A stretch of DNA of 40,227 bases from Sphingomonadaceae bacterium PASS1 (lineage in GTDB: Bacteria; Pseudomonadota; Alphaproteobacteria; Sphingomonadales; Sphingomonadaceae). The translations under genes were made by a program, and so were the position numbers. Position 1 is the first letter of the stretch. Each line of letters opens with the position of its first letter. Shown one piece after another: positions 8,261 to 16,993 of this stretch. The stretch covers positions 1 to 40,227 of the forward strand of contig NKIR01000017.1 of the NCBI GenBank assembly GCA_002255985.1, read 5' to 3'. The notes beneath the pieces are model-generated. The model was not told the DNA's origin, made no database searches, and saw nothing but the letters and a program-made list of their open reading frames with translations.

Positions 8261-9484
8261 ATGACAGTAAATATTCTGGCTCGGGTATGTATAGTTTTCG
8301 CGCTGTCGGTGCTCCCAAATCTGGCGGTTGCCGGTCCCGTATTGTCAACGGAGACGACCGAGATAACGCTGCGTTCAAATCGCGCGACAGCACATATTGT
8401 GGCGCTAAAATGGGCTAATCCTGCCATCGAGAGGAAGAAGCATCGGCGCGGCGTCACATTGGTCTTTAGTGGTGGGCCCGGCTTTTCAACCTCGCTGCTG
8501 AATTCGGCATTTCTCGGGCCGCAGCGCGTCGAGACCGGACCTACAGTTGTATTTCGGGCAGACCCTCAAAACCTCTTGAATTATTCTGATTTCATTTTTG
8601 TCGATCCTCCGGGTACAGGCTATTCGACAATAGAGCCCATCGCGCATCTCGCCGAAGCATGGTCCATGCCAGAGGACAATTATCTGTTACTGGGGGCGGC
8701 CAAAAAGTTGCTGTCTGGTAACGCCGGCCCGATCTTTCTTGTGGGCGAAAGTTATGGCGCTGTTCGCGCCGCTGCGGTTCTGGAAGGCCTTAGTAAAGAT
8801 CCGGTTTTTGCACCGCGTCTACGCGGGCTGATATTGTTTTCGCCTGCACTGACATTGGGCTCGAAGGGTGCCACCGAGGATGCTAAACCACCTGTGGTCG
8901 ACAGTCCGACTTACCGGGCTCTGCAAAAACATCACAAAGCGGAAACTTTTTCGCAGAATTTAGAGGCAGAACAATTTCGTTCAGAACTGTTAAAAGACAG
9001 GGGCCTCATTCTCGGCAGGTTTGACGGTCGTTTTACGGCTTCGGTTGCGCGCAATCCGTCACCTTATTCAGATCCCTCATTCGATGATATCTGGGCGTCT
9101 CATCAGGCATTGCTGCCAAAATATCTGACGCAATATCTCCGCGTTTCGGATTCTTTGCGCTATGCTGTCTGGGCTCCGCAGTCCGCAGCGGTGTGGAAAT
9201 GGCGCGACGGAGTTGACGCTGTACTGCCCCCGGTCGATTTGAATACAGCCACCCAAATTGGGGATGTTATCCGGCATAATCGGAAGATTCGGCTTTTCGT
9301 CGCAACCGGTACATATGATCTTGCAGCGCCCTATGCTGATACCAAGGCAAGTTTACGCCGCGCTGGTATTGGTGATGAGGTATCGGTGTTCAAAGTCTAT
9401 CCTGCGGGACATTTTATCTATCTCGATCGCAACGCTGAAAAATCGTTGTCGCGTGACCTTCGATTTTTTTTCAAGGAGCAATGA
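8261..9484 (+). CDS. Exported serine carboxypeptidase-like protein (peptidase S10 type)
   Basis: A 407-residue alpha/beta-hydrolase with an N-terminal signal peptide (cleaved near AVAGP, about residue 25). Visible S10 hallmarks are GGPG at 71-74, VDPPGTGYS at 114-122, the nucleophile in GESYG (S164), Asp in GTYDLAAP (about D353) and His in AGHF (about H384). The ATG at 8261 has GGAGAAG just upstream, and an upstream GTG in frame lacks a site. S10 enzymes release C-terminal residues from peptides or act as acyltransferases and esterases. It is one base away from the DUF885 peptidase and is probably co-translated with it, giving two periplasmic or secreted hydrolases acting on the same substrate (inference). 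Confidence 0.85.
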   Translation: MTVNILARVCIVFALSVLPNLAVAGPVLSTETTEITLRSNRATAHIVALKWANPAIERKKHRRGVTLVFSGGPGFSTSLLNSAFLGPQRVETGPTVVFRADPQNLLNYSDFIFVDPPGTGYSTIEPIAHLAEAWSMPEDNYLLLGAAKKLLSGNAGPIFLVGESYGAVRAAAVLEGLSKDPVFAPRLRGLILFSPALTLGSKGATEDAKPPVVDSPTYRALQKHHKAETFSQNLEAEQFRSELLKDRGLILGRFDGRFTASVARNPSPYSDPSFDDIWASHQALLPKYLTQYLRVSDSLRYAVWAPQSAAVWKWRDGVDAVLPPVDLNTATQIGDVIRHNRKIRLFVATGTYDLAAPYADTKASLRRAGIGDEVSVFKVYPAGHFIYLDRNAEKSLSRDLRFFFKEQ

Positions 9485-9485
9485 A

Positions 9486-11330
9486 ATGACATGGCAAAGA
9501 CCAGCGGCAAAACGCACGCCTTTTTTTAGGCGTATTCCTCTCGTTTCTGCCGTGCTGATGGGATTAATAGCGGCCAGTCCGAATGCTGCATTGGCGGAGA
9601 ATGCAACAAACGCAACGCTGGCGGCGTTGATTGACCGTGCCTGGGAGGTGCGGTTGGCGAATGATTCAATGCTTGCAGCCACGCTTGGAGATCAACGCTA
9701 TGCGGCTGGGTTTGAAAAGGCCGATCTCGCTGGCCTTGCCAAACGAAACGCCGACTTTGAGGCTGTACTCAAGGATTTGAACAAAATTGACCCCAATAGC
9801 CTATCTGCTGAAGATCAGATTAGCTATGGCGTGTTGAAGGATGAGCTGACCTCCCTGATTGCGTTGGGTAAGACCAAGGGTGCGCTGATGCCTAGCCTTC
9901 CTTATTTCGGTTTTTCTGCGCAGCTTCCGCGAAAGATCGCAGGGTTGCCATTCAAAGCCGCGCCTGATTACGAGAATTATCTAAAGCGTTTGGCAGCAGT
10001 GCCAAAATATTTTGATGAAAATATCTCGGTTCTAAGTGAGGGTATCCGCAAGGGTTGGGTGTTGCCCTGCACGGTTATCTCCATAACTGATCAATCTGTT
10101 CAGGGTCAGATTACAGACGTAGAGAAAAGTACATTTTTCGCGCCGTTCAAACGGTTGCCAGCCACGATTCCAGAGGCCGATCGCGCAATCCTAATCCAGC
10201 GCGGCAAGGCAGCGGTTGAGACGAACGTGCTGACGTCTTACAAACGTCTGCAACAGTTCTTGGACAGCAAGTATCGACCCGCGTGTCGTAAGGACATTGG
10301 TGTGTCCGGCCTTGCGGGAGGTCTAGAATTCTATGCCGCAGCATTGCGCCGGGCAACGACAACCAGTTTGTCGGCAAAGGAAATCCATGAGCAGGGCCTC
10401 GCAACCGTTGCCCGGGTTCGCCGCGATATCGAAACAGTCATGGCCGATGTAAAGTTCACCGGCAGCTTTGCCGATTTCAAGAAACATCTGGCTGAAAGCC
10501 CGGAATTTTATACGAATGATCCCGCTATATACCTGGCAGCGGCAGCAGAGGTCGCAAAGCGCGTCGATGGCAAGTTGCCCGAGTTTTTTGGGCGTCTGCC
10601 GGTTGTGCCATTTGGTATAACCATATTCAATATGCCTGGGTTTACTGGTGCCTATTATGAACCAGGTGCCGCAGATGGAACGCGAGCCGCCACGGTATAT
10701 GTGAACGCCGCAGATCTCGGAAAACGACCGCTATTCGGCCTCGGCGCGGTGATTATGCATGAAGGTCAACCCGGGCACCATCAACAGATCATGCTTTGGA
10801 ACGCCGCAACTGATATCAGCCCAGTCCGCAAATTCGGGCTTGATGACCTGTCCAATTTCGCCGTTCGGGAAGGGTGGGGTCTTTATGCAGAATCGCTGGG
10901 ATTCGAGATGGGGGTGTATCAAACACCATATGAAAAGCTCGGGCGGTACAATTTGGAGATGTTGCGGGCAAGCCGAATGGTGATTGACACTGGCATCCAC
11001 ATGTTTGGCTGGAGCGAAGAACGCGCGCGCCAATATCTGACAGAGAACAGCTTCTTCTCTGATTCCGAAGTTGATGCTGAAATCAAGCGTTACATCGTCG
11101 CTCCGGCGCTTAATACATCCTATATGGTCGGTGAAATGCGCATCAAGGCGATGCGCGCGCACGCAGAAAAGCAGTTGGGTACACGCTTTTCAATTCGCAA
11201 TTTCCATGATGAGTTGCTGCGCCACGGCGCTCTTCCTCTTGATGTCCTAGACGTTGTCATGGACGCTTGGGTGAAGGGGGTTGCCATGCGTGCCGATGGT
11301 CAGGGCTCTGGTCTGCAAAAGCCGAAATAG
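9486..11330 (+). CDS. Exported DUF885-family metallopeptidase-like protein
   Basis: A 614-residue protein with an Arg-rich N-terminus and a signal peptide ending near AALA (about residue 37). It has the DUF885 hallmark HEGQPGHHQQ (H425, E426, H431, H432), a zinc-metallopeptidase-like helix related to HExxH, plus the C-terminal RYIVAPALNTSYMVG block with the conserved P, Q/N and Y residues. Most DUF885 proteins have no known substrate. The ATG at 9486 follows the S10 gene stop by one base, with AAGGAG overlapping the end of that gene; the frame extends upstream to 9258 only as overlap with the S10 gene. It probably cleaves peptide or amide bonds in the periplasm alongside the S10 enzyme. Confidence 0.87.
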   Translation: MTWQRPAAKRTPFFRRIPLVSAVLMGLIAASPNAALAENATNATLAALIDRAWEVRLANDSMLAATLGDQRYAAGFEKADLAGLAKRNADFEAVLKDLNKIDPNSLSAEDQISYGVLKDELTSLIALGKTKGALMPSLPYFGFSAQLPRKIAGLPFKAAPDYENYLKRLAAVPKYFDENISVLSEGIRKGWVLPCTVISITDQSVQGQITDVEKSTFFAPFKRLPATIPEADRAILIQRGKAAVETNVLTSYKRLQQFLDSKYRPACRKDIGVSGLAGGLEFYAAALRRATTTSLSAKEIHEQGLATVARVRRDIETVMADVKFTGSFADFKKHLAESPEFYTNDPAIYLAAAAEVAKRVDGKLPEFFGRLPVVPFGITIFNMPGFTGAYYEPGAADGTRAATVYVNAADLGKRPLFGLGAVIMHEGQPGHHQQIMLWNAATDISPVRKFGLDDLSNFAVREGWGLYAESLGFEMGVYQTPYEKLGRYNLEMLRASRMVIDTGIHMFGWSEERARQYLTENSFFSDSEVDAEIKRYIVAPALNTSYMVGEMRIKAMRAHAEKQLGTRFSIRNFHDELLRHGALPLDVLDVVMDAWVKGVAMRADGQGSGLQKPK

Positions 11331-11367
11331 AATTGTTTTGGTTCCGCGTTCAATTGAGGGAATGTGA

Positions 11368-12783
11368 ATGCAGTATACTGATTTCAAGATGCTGATTGGC
11401 GGCGCCCTGATTGGCGGGGGCACAATGATGGATGTCATTGATCCTGCGACAGCCGAACCCTTCGCAATTTGCCCTTGCGCCGATGAGGCGCAGCTGAACG
11501 CGGCGGTTGCGGCCGCACAAGAGGCTTTCCCTGGGTGGTCGTCGACTGAGATGAAAACGCGTCAGGCGCTTGTCACAAGATTGGCGGATGCGGTAGACTC
11601 GCACGCAGAAGAGCTGGCTCACTTACTCACGCGCGAACAAGGAAAGCCCCTGAACGAAGCCCATTGGGAGTTGTCCATGACGGCGGCTTTCTATCGCCAA
11701 TTTGCGACAATGGATTTACCGACCAAGCTGATCGAGGATGGACCAGAGCGCCGGGTAGAGGAACATCGCAAGGCTCTGGGCGTGGTTGGTTTGATTGTAC
11801 CATGGAACTTTCCATTGCTGCTCCTGGCTTTTAAACTGCCGCCTGCATTGCTTGCAGGAAATACGGTTATCGTGAAGCCTGCACCTACCACGCCGCTCGC
11901 AACTTTACGGCTTGGTGAAATGTTTGCAGAACTATTGCCGCCTGGTGTTCTTAATATCGTGGCCGATCACGGAGACCTTGGTCCGCTGCTGACAAGCCAC
12001 CCCGATGTCGCGAAAATTTCCCTCACAGGCTCAACTCAGACGGGCAAGAAGGTGATGCTGAGCGCCGCCAACACATTGAAGCACTTGACACTGGAACTTG
12101 GCGGGAACGATGCGGGTATTGTGCTTGAAAATGTAGATCCAGTGAAAATTGCGCCCGCCATATTCCAGGCAGCATTCATGAATTGCGGTCAGGTCTGTGT
12201 CGCATTGAAGCGTTTGTACGTTCACGAAGCAGTTCATGACGCACTTTGTAGCGCACTTTCCGGCATTGCCGACAGTGCAACGGTTGACAGCGGGCTGGTT
12301 CCCAATGCTCAATTTGGCCCGGTACACAACAAAGCGCAGTTCGAAAAGATCAAAGGTTTGATTGAAGATTCACGACTCAGTGGAACGATAGTTGCAGGCG
12401 GACAAATTATTGACCGACCAGGCTATTTTATTCGCCCCACAATTGTGAAGGACGTTCGAAATGGAACCAGAATTGTCGATGAGGAGCAATTTGGCCCTGT
12501 CCTCCCGATCATAAAATATAGTGAAATTAACGAGGCAATTGTGAGTGCCAACGACTCTGATAATGGTCTTGGTGCCTCAGTCTGGTCAAATGACATTGAC
12601 GACGCAGTCAGCATTGCGCGGCAATTGGAGGCGGGAACGATATGGATAAACACCCATGGCATGCTTGATCCCAATATTGCCTTTAACGGAACCAAACATT
12701 CCGGAATTGGCGTGGAACTCGGTCAAGCAGGCCTTGAGGAATATACCCAGAGAGTGATCGTTAACATTAATAAACTGATGTAA
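11368..12783 (+). CDS. NAD(P)-dependent aldehyde dehydrogenase
   Basis: A 471-residue ALDH superfamily enzyme, full length for the family. Key residues are the general base E243 in LELGGND and the catalytic thiol C277 in CGQVC. The cofactor region has IVPWNFPLL and LTGSTQTGK. The C-terminal block is ELGQAGLEEYTQ. It oxidises an aldehyde to the carboxylic acid. Its position just before the acyl-CoA ligase, P450 and alcohol dehydrogenase genes fits the chain hydroxylation, alcohol, aldehyde, acid, CoA thioester. It ends the first plus-strand unit; the next gene has its own promoter after a 116-bp gap. Confidence 0.93.
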   Translation: MQYTDFKMLIGGALIGGGTMMDVIDPATAEPFAICPCADEAQLNAAVAAAQEAFPGWSSTEMKTRQALVTRLADAVDSHAEELAHLLTREQGKPLNEAHWELSMTAAFYRQFATMDLPTKLIEDGPERRVEEHRKALGVVGLIVPWNFPLLLLAFKLPPALLAGNTVIVKPAPTTPLATLRLGEMFAELLPPGVLNIVADHGDLGPLLTSHPDVAKISLTGSTQTGKKVMLSAANTLKHLTLELGGNDAGIVLENVDPVKIAPAIFQAAFMNCGQVCVALKRLYVHEAVHDALCSALSGIADSATVDSGLVPNAQFGPVHNKAQFEKIKGLIEDSRLSGTIVAGGQIIDRPGYFIRPTIVKDVRNGTRIVDEEQFGPVLPIIKYSEINEAIVSANDSDNGLGASVWSNDIDDAVSIARQLEAGTIWINTHGMLDPNIAFNGTKHSGIGVELGQAGLEEYTQRVIVNINKLM

Positions 12784-12848
12784 AAAACCCAATAATAACA
12801 ACGACTAGCAGGGGCGTGCACGACCGAATTCGGCCGTTGAAAACCACA

Positions 12849-12878
12849 TTGGACATTTGTTAAACTATACGGTATAGT
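12849..12878 (+). promoter_or_regulatory. Promoter with 15-bp palindromic operator upstream of the acyl-CoA ligase operon
   Basis: A candidate promoter with -35 TTGGAC (12849-12854), an 18-bp spacer and -10 TATAGT (12873-12878). The perfect interrupted palindrome ACTATACGGTATAGT (12864-12878) covers the -10 element, so a bound protein would block polymerase. The palindrome sequence differs from the one upstream of the TetR gene, so the two may be read by different regulators. Confidence 0.55.
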
Positions 12879-12899
12879 ACAATAAATGGAGGTATTTAG

Positions 12900-14516
12900 T
12901 TGCCGCAGCTTGGTATGTTAGATGTCGAGAAGGCTGTACCTGTATCGCAGCAGATATTTGCTATGCTCGACCAAGATCTTTCCGCAAATGCCATCATCTG
13001 GAACGATCAGAAAATAAGCGCCGCTATGCTGAAGCATCGAGCTAAGGCTGTTGCTGCAGGCTTGACGGCACTGGGTTTGAAAAAGGGCGACCGGGTTGTG
13101 TATCTTGGTCAAAACAATCCGGCGATCATCGAACTGCTGCTGGGTGCTGCAATTGCGCGGGCCGTGCTGACCCCAATAAGTTGGAGATTGACAGTAGTTG
13201 AGGCGCAGGCCGTTATCAACGACAGTCGGGCGAAGCTTGTCGTGGTGGGCAAGGAATTTGCGAACCATCTGCAATCGTCAGATGATTGTCATGTCCTGTT
13301 ACTCAATGATTATGTAACCGGCACGCCGCAAGAGGATGATTATGCTGCATGGCGGAATAGCTATTCTGGAGATGGAGTCGTTGTACAGCCATTAGGTGTT
13401 AGCGAACCTGAAGATATTTTTGTGCAGCTTTACACCAGCGGAACGACCGGTCTGCCCAAAGGCGTGCCCCAATCCCACCGCAATCATTTGTCAACGGTCG
13501 CGCAATGGCGGGATTGCGGCTATGGCGAATGGAGCCGTTCTGACATCGTACTTTGCTCCCTGCCAATGTTTCATACTAGCGGCCTGAATCTTTGCCTCAC
13601 AGCCTTGCTCAGTGGCGCGACTTTAATCATTCATGCAGCCGTCGACCCCGACGCGATATTGAACGATATTGCGAGATATCATGTCACGCGTTTTGCCGCT
13701 GTGCCGACATTATTGTTAGTGCTGAGCCAAAAGGTTGAGGTCGGGAGACAAGATGTAAGCTCGATTGCAGAAATAGCCTATGGTGGCTCGAGCATTTCTC
13801 CAGAGCTTCTGGCGCGGGTGCGTTCCGTATTTGGTTGCAACTTCGTTCAAATTTACGCCTCGACCGAGACCACCGGAGCGCTGACTATTCTGACGCCAGA
13901 AGATCATCTTAATCAGGCCGCTGGATCTTGTGGCAGGCTATCTGACATGGCCGAAATGAAGCTGGTGGACCCCAAGGGGCAAATGGTAACCGTGGGCGAA
14001 GTGGGTGAAATCTGGGTTCGCTCCGAAAGCGTCGTAAATGGTTACTGGAATAATGAGCAGGCAACCAGAGAGAGTTTTTCCGACGGCTGGTATCATACTG
14101 GTGACCTCGCCTTGCAGGATCAAAGCGGCTATGTTCATATTGTCGACCGCTCGAAAGACATGATCGTTACCGGGGGCGAGAATGTCTATCCAGCCGAGCT
14201 TGAACGACTGCTCAATGCATATGGTGCTTTGAAGGAATTTTCGGTCATCGCATCCCCGCATGATGTCTGGGGAGAGGCGGTAACGATTGCTGTTGCTGGC
14301 GCAAATGACCAAATTCCCGATCTGGAGGATGTGCGCGCATATCTTATGCCAAGTGTAGCCCGTTACAAACTGCCACTGCGGCTTGTTCAAGTCCTCTCCA
14401 TGCCGCGAAACGCGATGGGCAAGATTTTGAAGCGTGAGTTGCGCGATCAGATTCGGAATGGACAATATACAAGCGAACAAAACTATGTTGGCGGTTATGG
14501 CGTTCAGAAACCATGA
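12900..14516 (+). CDS. AMP-dependent acyl-CoA synthetase/ligase
   Basis: A 538-residue ANL-superfamily enzyme that activates a carboxylic acid to its CoA thioester through an acyl-adenylate. The motifs are the P-loop LYTSGTTGLPKGV (about residues 178-190), the A5 region QIYASTETTGA, YHTGD, and the hinge/A10 region DRSKDMIVTGGENVYPAE. A C-terminal lysine lies in RNAMGKILKRELR. The start is TTG at 12900, chosen because GGAGG at 12888-12892 sits seven bases upstream; the next ATG at 12915 is too far from it. It heads the second plus-strand unit. The acid is probably the P450/ADH/ALDH oxidation product, handed on to the thiolase and FadJ-like enzymes. Confidence 0.92.
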   Translation: MPQLGMLDVEKAVPVSQQIFAMLDQDLSANAIIWNDQKISAAMLKHRAKAVAAGLTALGLKKGDRVVYLGQNNPAIIELLLGAAIARAVLTPISWRLTVVEAQAVINDSRAKLVVVGKEFANHLQSSDDCHVLLLNDYVTGTPQEDDYAAWRNSYSGDGVVVQPLGVSEPEDIFVQLYTSGTTGLPKGVPQSHRNHLSTVAQWRDCGYGEWSRSDIVLCSLPMFHTSGLNLCLTALLSGATLIIHAAVDPDAILNDIARYHVTRFAAVPTLLLVLSQKVEVGRQDVSSIAEIAYGGSSISPELLARVRSVFGCNFVQIYASTETTGALTILTPEDHLNQAAGSCGRLSDMAEMKLVDPKGQMVTVGEVGEIWVRSESVVNGYWNNEQATRESFSDGWYHTGDLALQDQSGYVHIVDRSKDMIVTGGENVYPAELERLLNAYGALKEFSVIASPHDVWGEAVTIAVAGANDQIPDLEDVRAYLMPSVARYKLPLRLVQVLSMPRNAMGKILKRELRDQIRNGQYTSEQNYVGGYGVQKP

Positions 14517-14541
14517 CAACATTTATGCGAAAAGGTAGTGC

Positions 14542-15786
14542 TTGGTGTTAGATCCAGAAATTGATATTGTAACTCCATCTGTATTCACAGATATGACGTC
14601 TCTTCATCGTAAGTATAAAAAGTTACGCACCGAAAATCCTGTGTGCTGGATGGAGCCGGATGGATATCGCCCATTTTGGGCGCTCACTAAGCACAAGGAT
14701 GTTATGGATGTTGCCAAGCAAAACAATGTTTTCTTAAACGGCCCGCGCACTCAGCTTTTTCCGGCGGTTGTCGAAGATTACATCAAAATGGCGCGTCCCG
14801 ACGGAGTGGGTCTTATCCGCTCCATTGTGCATATGGATGGGCCGGAACATAAAGTGTATCGAAACCTCGTCCAGCCATGGTTCATGCCCGGTAACCTGAA
14901 AAAGGTCGTAGAACCGAAAGTCGCTACTTTAGCGGCGGTCTATTCAAAGAAAATGATGGAAATGGAAGGCGAATGCGATTTTGTGCGCGACGTTGCCCTC
15001 TGGTATCCTCTGCGGGTTATCATGAGCATATTAGGCGTTCCTGATGAGGACGAGCCGCTGATGCTGAAGCTTACCCAAGAGGTTTTTGGGCCATTCGATC
15101 CGGATAATCAACAGGGCGACGCGCCGCCAGACATGACTTTTATTATTGATCAATTTTTCGATTATTTCCGTGATCTAGCCAAGGATCGCAGGCGAAACCC
15201 GAAGAATGATCTTGCCAGTGTCATCGCCAATGCCTCGGTCAATGGCGCCGATATTCCTGACTTTGAAGCGATGAGCTATTTTACCGTAATTGCAACGGCC
15301 GGTCACGACACGACAAGCTCAAGTTCGGCGGGCGGATTACTGGCGTTGATCGAGCATCCCGAGGAGTTTGTAAAACTGCGCGCAGCGCCAGAGATGATGG
15401 CGACGGCTGTTGATGAAATGATCCGCTGGGTGTCGCCCGTCCGGCATTTCATGCGAACTGCGGCATCGGATCATGAAATACGCGGGCAGACCATCAAAGC
15501 GGGGCAGGACGTGCTGCTCGCATACCCTTCAGCCAATCGGGATGACGATGTTTTTGAACAGCCCGACATGTTTATTACCGGGCGCAAACCGAACCCGCAT
15601 TTGGCCTTTGGATTTGGTGCCCATTACTGCCTTGGTCATATGCTGGCTAAGATGGAAATTGCGGCACTGTTTCAAGAATTGATAAAATCGACGTCGCATT
15701 TTGAACTGAATGGCACGCCGTCATGGACAGCATCAAATTTCATTGGCGGGTTGAAAACCCTTCCAATCCGCTTCGCCGCATCATGA
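14542..15786 (+). CDS. Cytochrome P450
   Basis: A 414-residue soluble bacterial P450. It has the oxygen-activation motif AGHDTT in the I helix (residues 253-258), the ExxR-type sequence EMIR in the K helix with downstream PVRHF, and the haem-binding loop FGFGAHYCLGH with axial ligand C363. It hydroxylates a C-H bond using electrons from a ferredoxin and reductase, neither of which is encoded in the window. The start is TTG at 14542 or GTG at 14545, six or nine bases after AAAGG; no ATG is well placed. It is followed by an alcohol dehydrogenase, which suggests hydroxylation of an alkyl position that is then oxidised to an acid. Confidence 0.94.
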   Translation: MVLDPEIDIVTPSVFTDMTSLHRKYKKLRTENPVCWMEPDGYRPFWALTKHKDVMDVAKQNNVFLNGPRTQLFPAVVEDYIKMARPDGVGLIRSIVHMDGPEHKVYRNLVQPWFMPGNLKKVVEPKVATLAAVYSKKMMEMEGECDFVRDVALWYPLRVIMSILGVPDEDEPLMLKLTQEVFGPFDPDNQQGDAPPDMTFIIDQFFDYFRDLAKDRRRNPKNDLASVIANASVNGADIPDFEAMSYFTVIATAGHDTTSSSSAGGLLALIEHPEEFVKLRAAPEMMATAVDEMIRWVSPVRHFMRTAASDHEIRGQTIKAGQDVLLAYPSANRDDDVFEQPDMFITGRKPNPHLAFGFGAHYCLGHMLAKMEIAALFQELIKSTSHFELNGTPSWTASNFIGGLKTLPIRFAAS

Positions 15787-15827
15787 TGTCAGCATAGCAT
15801 CAGTTTCAGTAAAGGGAATTCGTTCTC

Positions 15828-16946
15828 ATGAGGTTCAAAGCTGCAATATCAAAAAGTGATGAGAGCAGGTTTCAGATTGCTGACGTTGTTCTCGGCCCCT
15901 TACGAAAAGATGAAGTACTGGTGCGAATCGTCGCTACCGGCATTTGCCATACCGATGCGATTTGTCATGAAGGCCACGTGCCCATTCCCAAGCCAATAAT
16001 CCTCGGTCACGAGGGGGCGGGCATAGTAGAAAGAATCGGTGCGGATGTTGGTGATTTGAAACCGGGCGATCATGTTTGCCTAACATTCAATAGCTGCGGC
16101 GAATGTAGCAATTGCAAGGATTCCGCTCCCTTTTACTGTGAGTATTTCTTTCCAGCAAATATTCTTGGGCGACGTCTGGATGGATCAACGGCGATTACGC
16201 AAGACAATGATGTCACAGGGGACGCAGCGATCAGCGCTCACTTTTTTGGTCAGTCTTCATTCGCCGAATATTCCGTCGCAAACCGGAATAATGTAATCAA
16301 AGTACCGCATGATGTTCCCCTCGACATGCTTGGGCCGCTGGGATGCGGAATTCAAACCGGTGCAGGTGCAGTATGGAACGTTTTGAAAACTGCTAGAGAA
16401 GACAGGCTGGCGATATTTGGGGTCGGCACCGTAGGGCTGTCAGCGATAATGGCCGCGCGCATTTCGCAGCCCGCGATGCTGATTGCTGTTGATCCCAATC
16501 CCATACGGCGGGCATTGGCTCTGGAACTTGGCGCAACCCATGCCGTGGATCCGACGCAGGCCCAGTTTCCGGGGTGGTTTGATGCGCACGCGGGTCGATT
16601 AACGCAGGCCATAGATACGACGGGCAATCCCGAAGTTGTAAAATCGATTGTCAATAGTCTGGGCGCACGCGGTACTTTGATCCTGCTGGGTGCCGCCGCC
16701 CAAGGAACGGAACTGAGATTTGATCTTATGCACATGCTGAACAACGGAATAACGATAAAATCGGTAATTGAGGGCGAAAGCAACAGCCGAAAAATGATCC
16801 CGCACCTTATTGGTCTTTATCAGCAGGGACAGTTCCCATTTGACCGAATTCTGCGGTTTTATGATTTTGCAGACATCGATATAGCGATGGCAGACCATTT
16901 GAGTGGTGAGACTATCAAGCCGATACTGCGGATCGGCAACGCTTAG
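15828..16946 (+). CDS. Zinc-dependent medium-chain alcohol dehydrogenase
   Basis: A 372-residue MDR enzyme. Catalytic zinc ligands are C40 in GICHTD and H61 in GHEGAG. The structural zinc site is in the SCGECSNCKDSAPFYC stretch. The NAD-binding Rossmann motif is FGVGTVGLSA. It resembles aryl- and allyl-alcohol dehydrogenases and formaldehyde-dehydrogenase-type enzymes in arrangement. The site AAAGGGAA precedes the ATG. It lies 41 bp after the P450 and 47 bp before the thiolase start, and probably oxidises the P450-generated alcohol to the aldehyde used by the ALDH. Confidence 0.92.
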   Translation: MRFKAAISKSDESRFQIADVVLGPLRKDEVLVRIVATGICHTDAICHEGHVPIPKPIILGHEGAGIVERIGADVGDLKPGDHVCLTFNSCGECSNCKDSAPFYCEYFFPANILGRRLDGSTAITQDNDVTGDAAISAHFFGQSSFAEYSVANRNNVIKVPHDVPLDMLGPLGCGIQTGAGAVWNVLKTAREDRLAIFGVGTVGLSAIMAARISQPAMLIAVDPNPIRRALALELGATHAVDPTQAQFPGWFDAHAGRLTQAIDTTGNPEVVKSIVNSLGARGTLILLGAAAQGTELRFDLMHMLNNGITIKSVIEGESNSRKMIPHLIGLYQQGQFPFDRILRFYDFADIDIAMADHLSGETIKPILRIGNA

Positions 16947-16993
16947 ATGAAGCCGGACTTTTGCTCAATAGCTTTCCCCTGGACTTTAACGCA

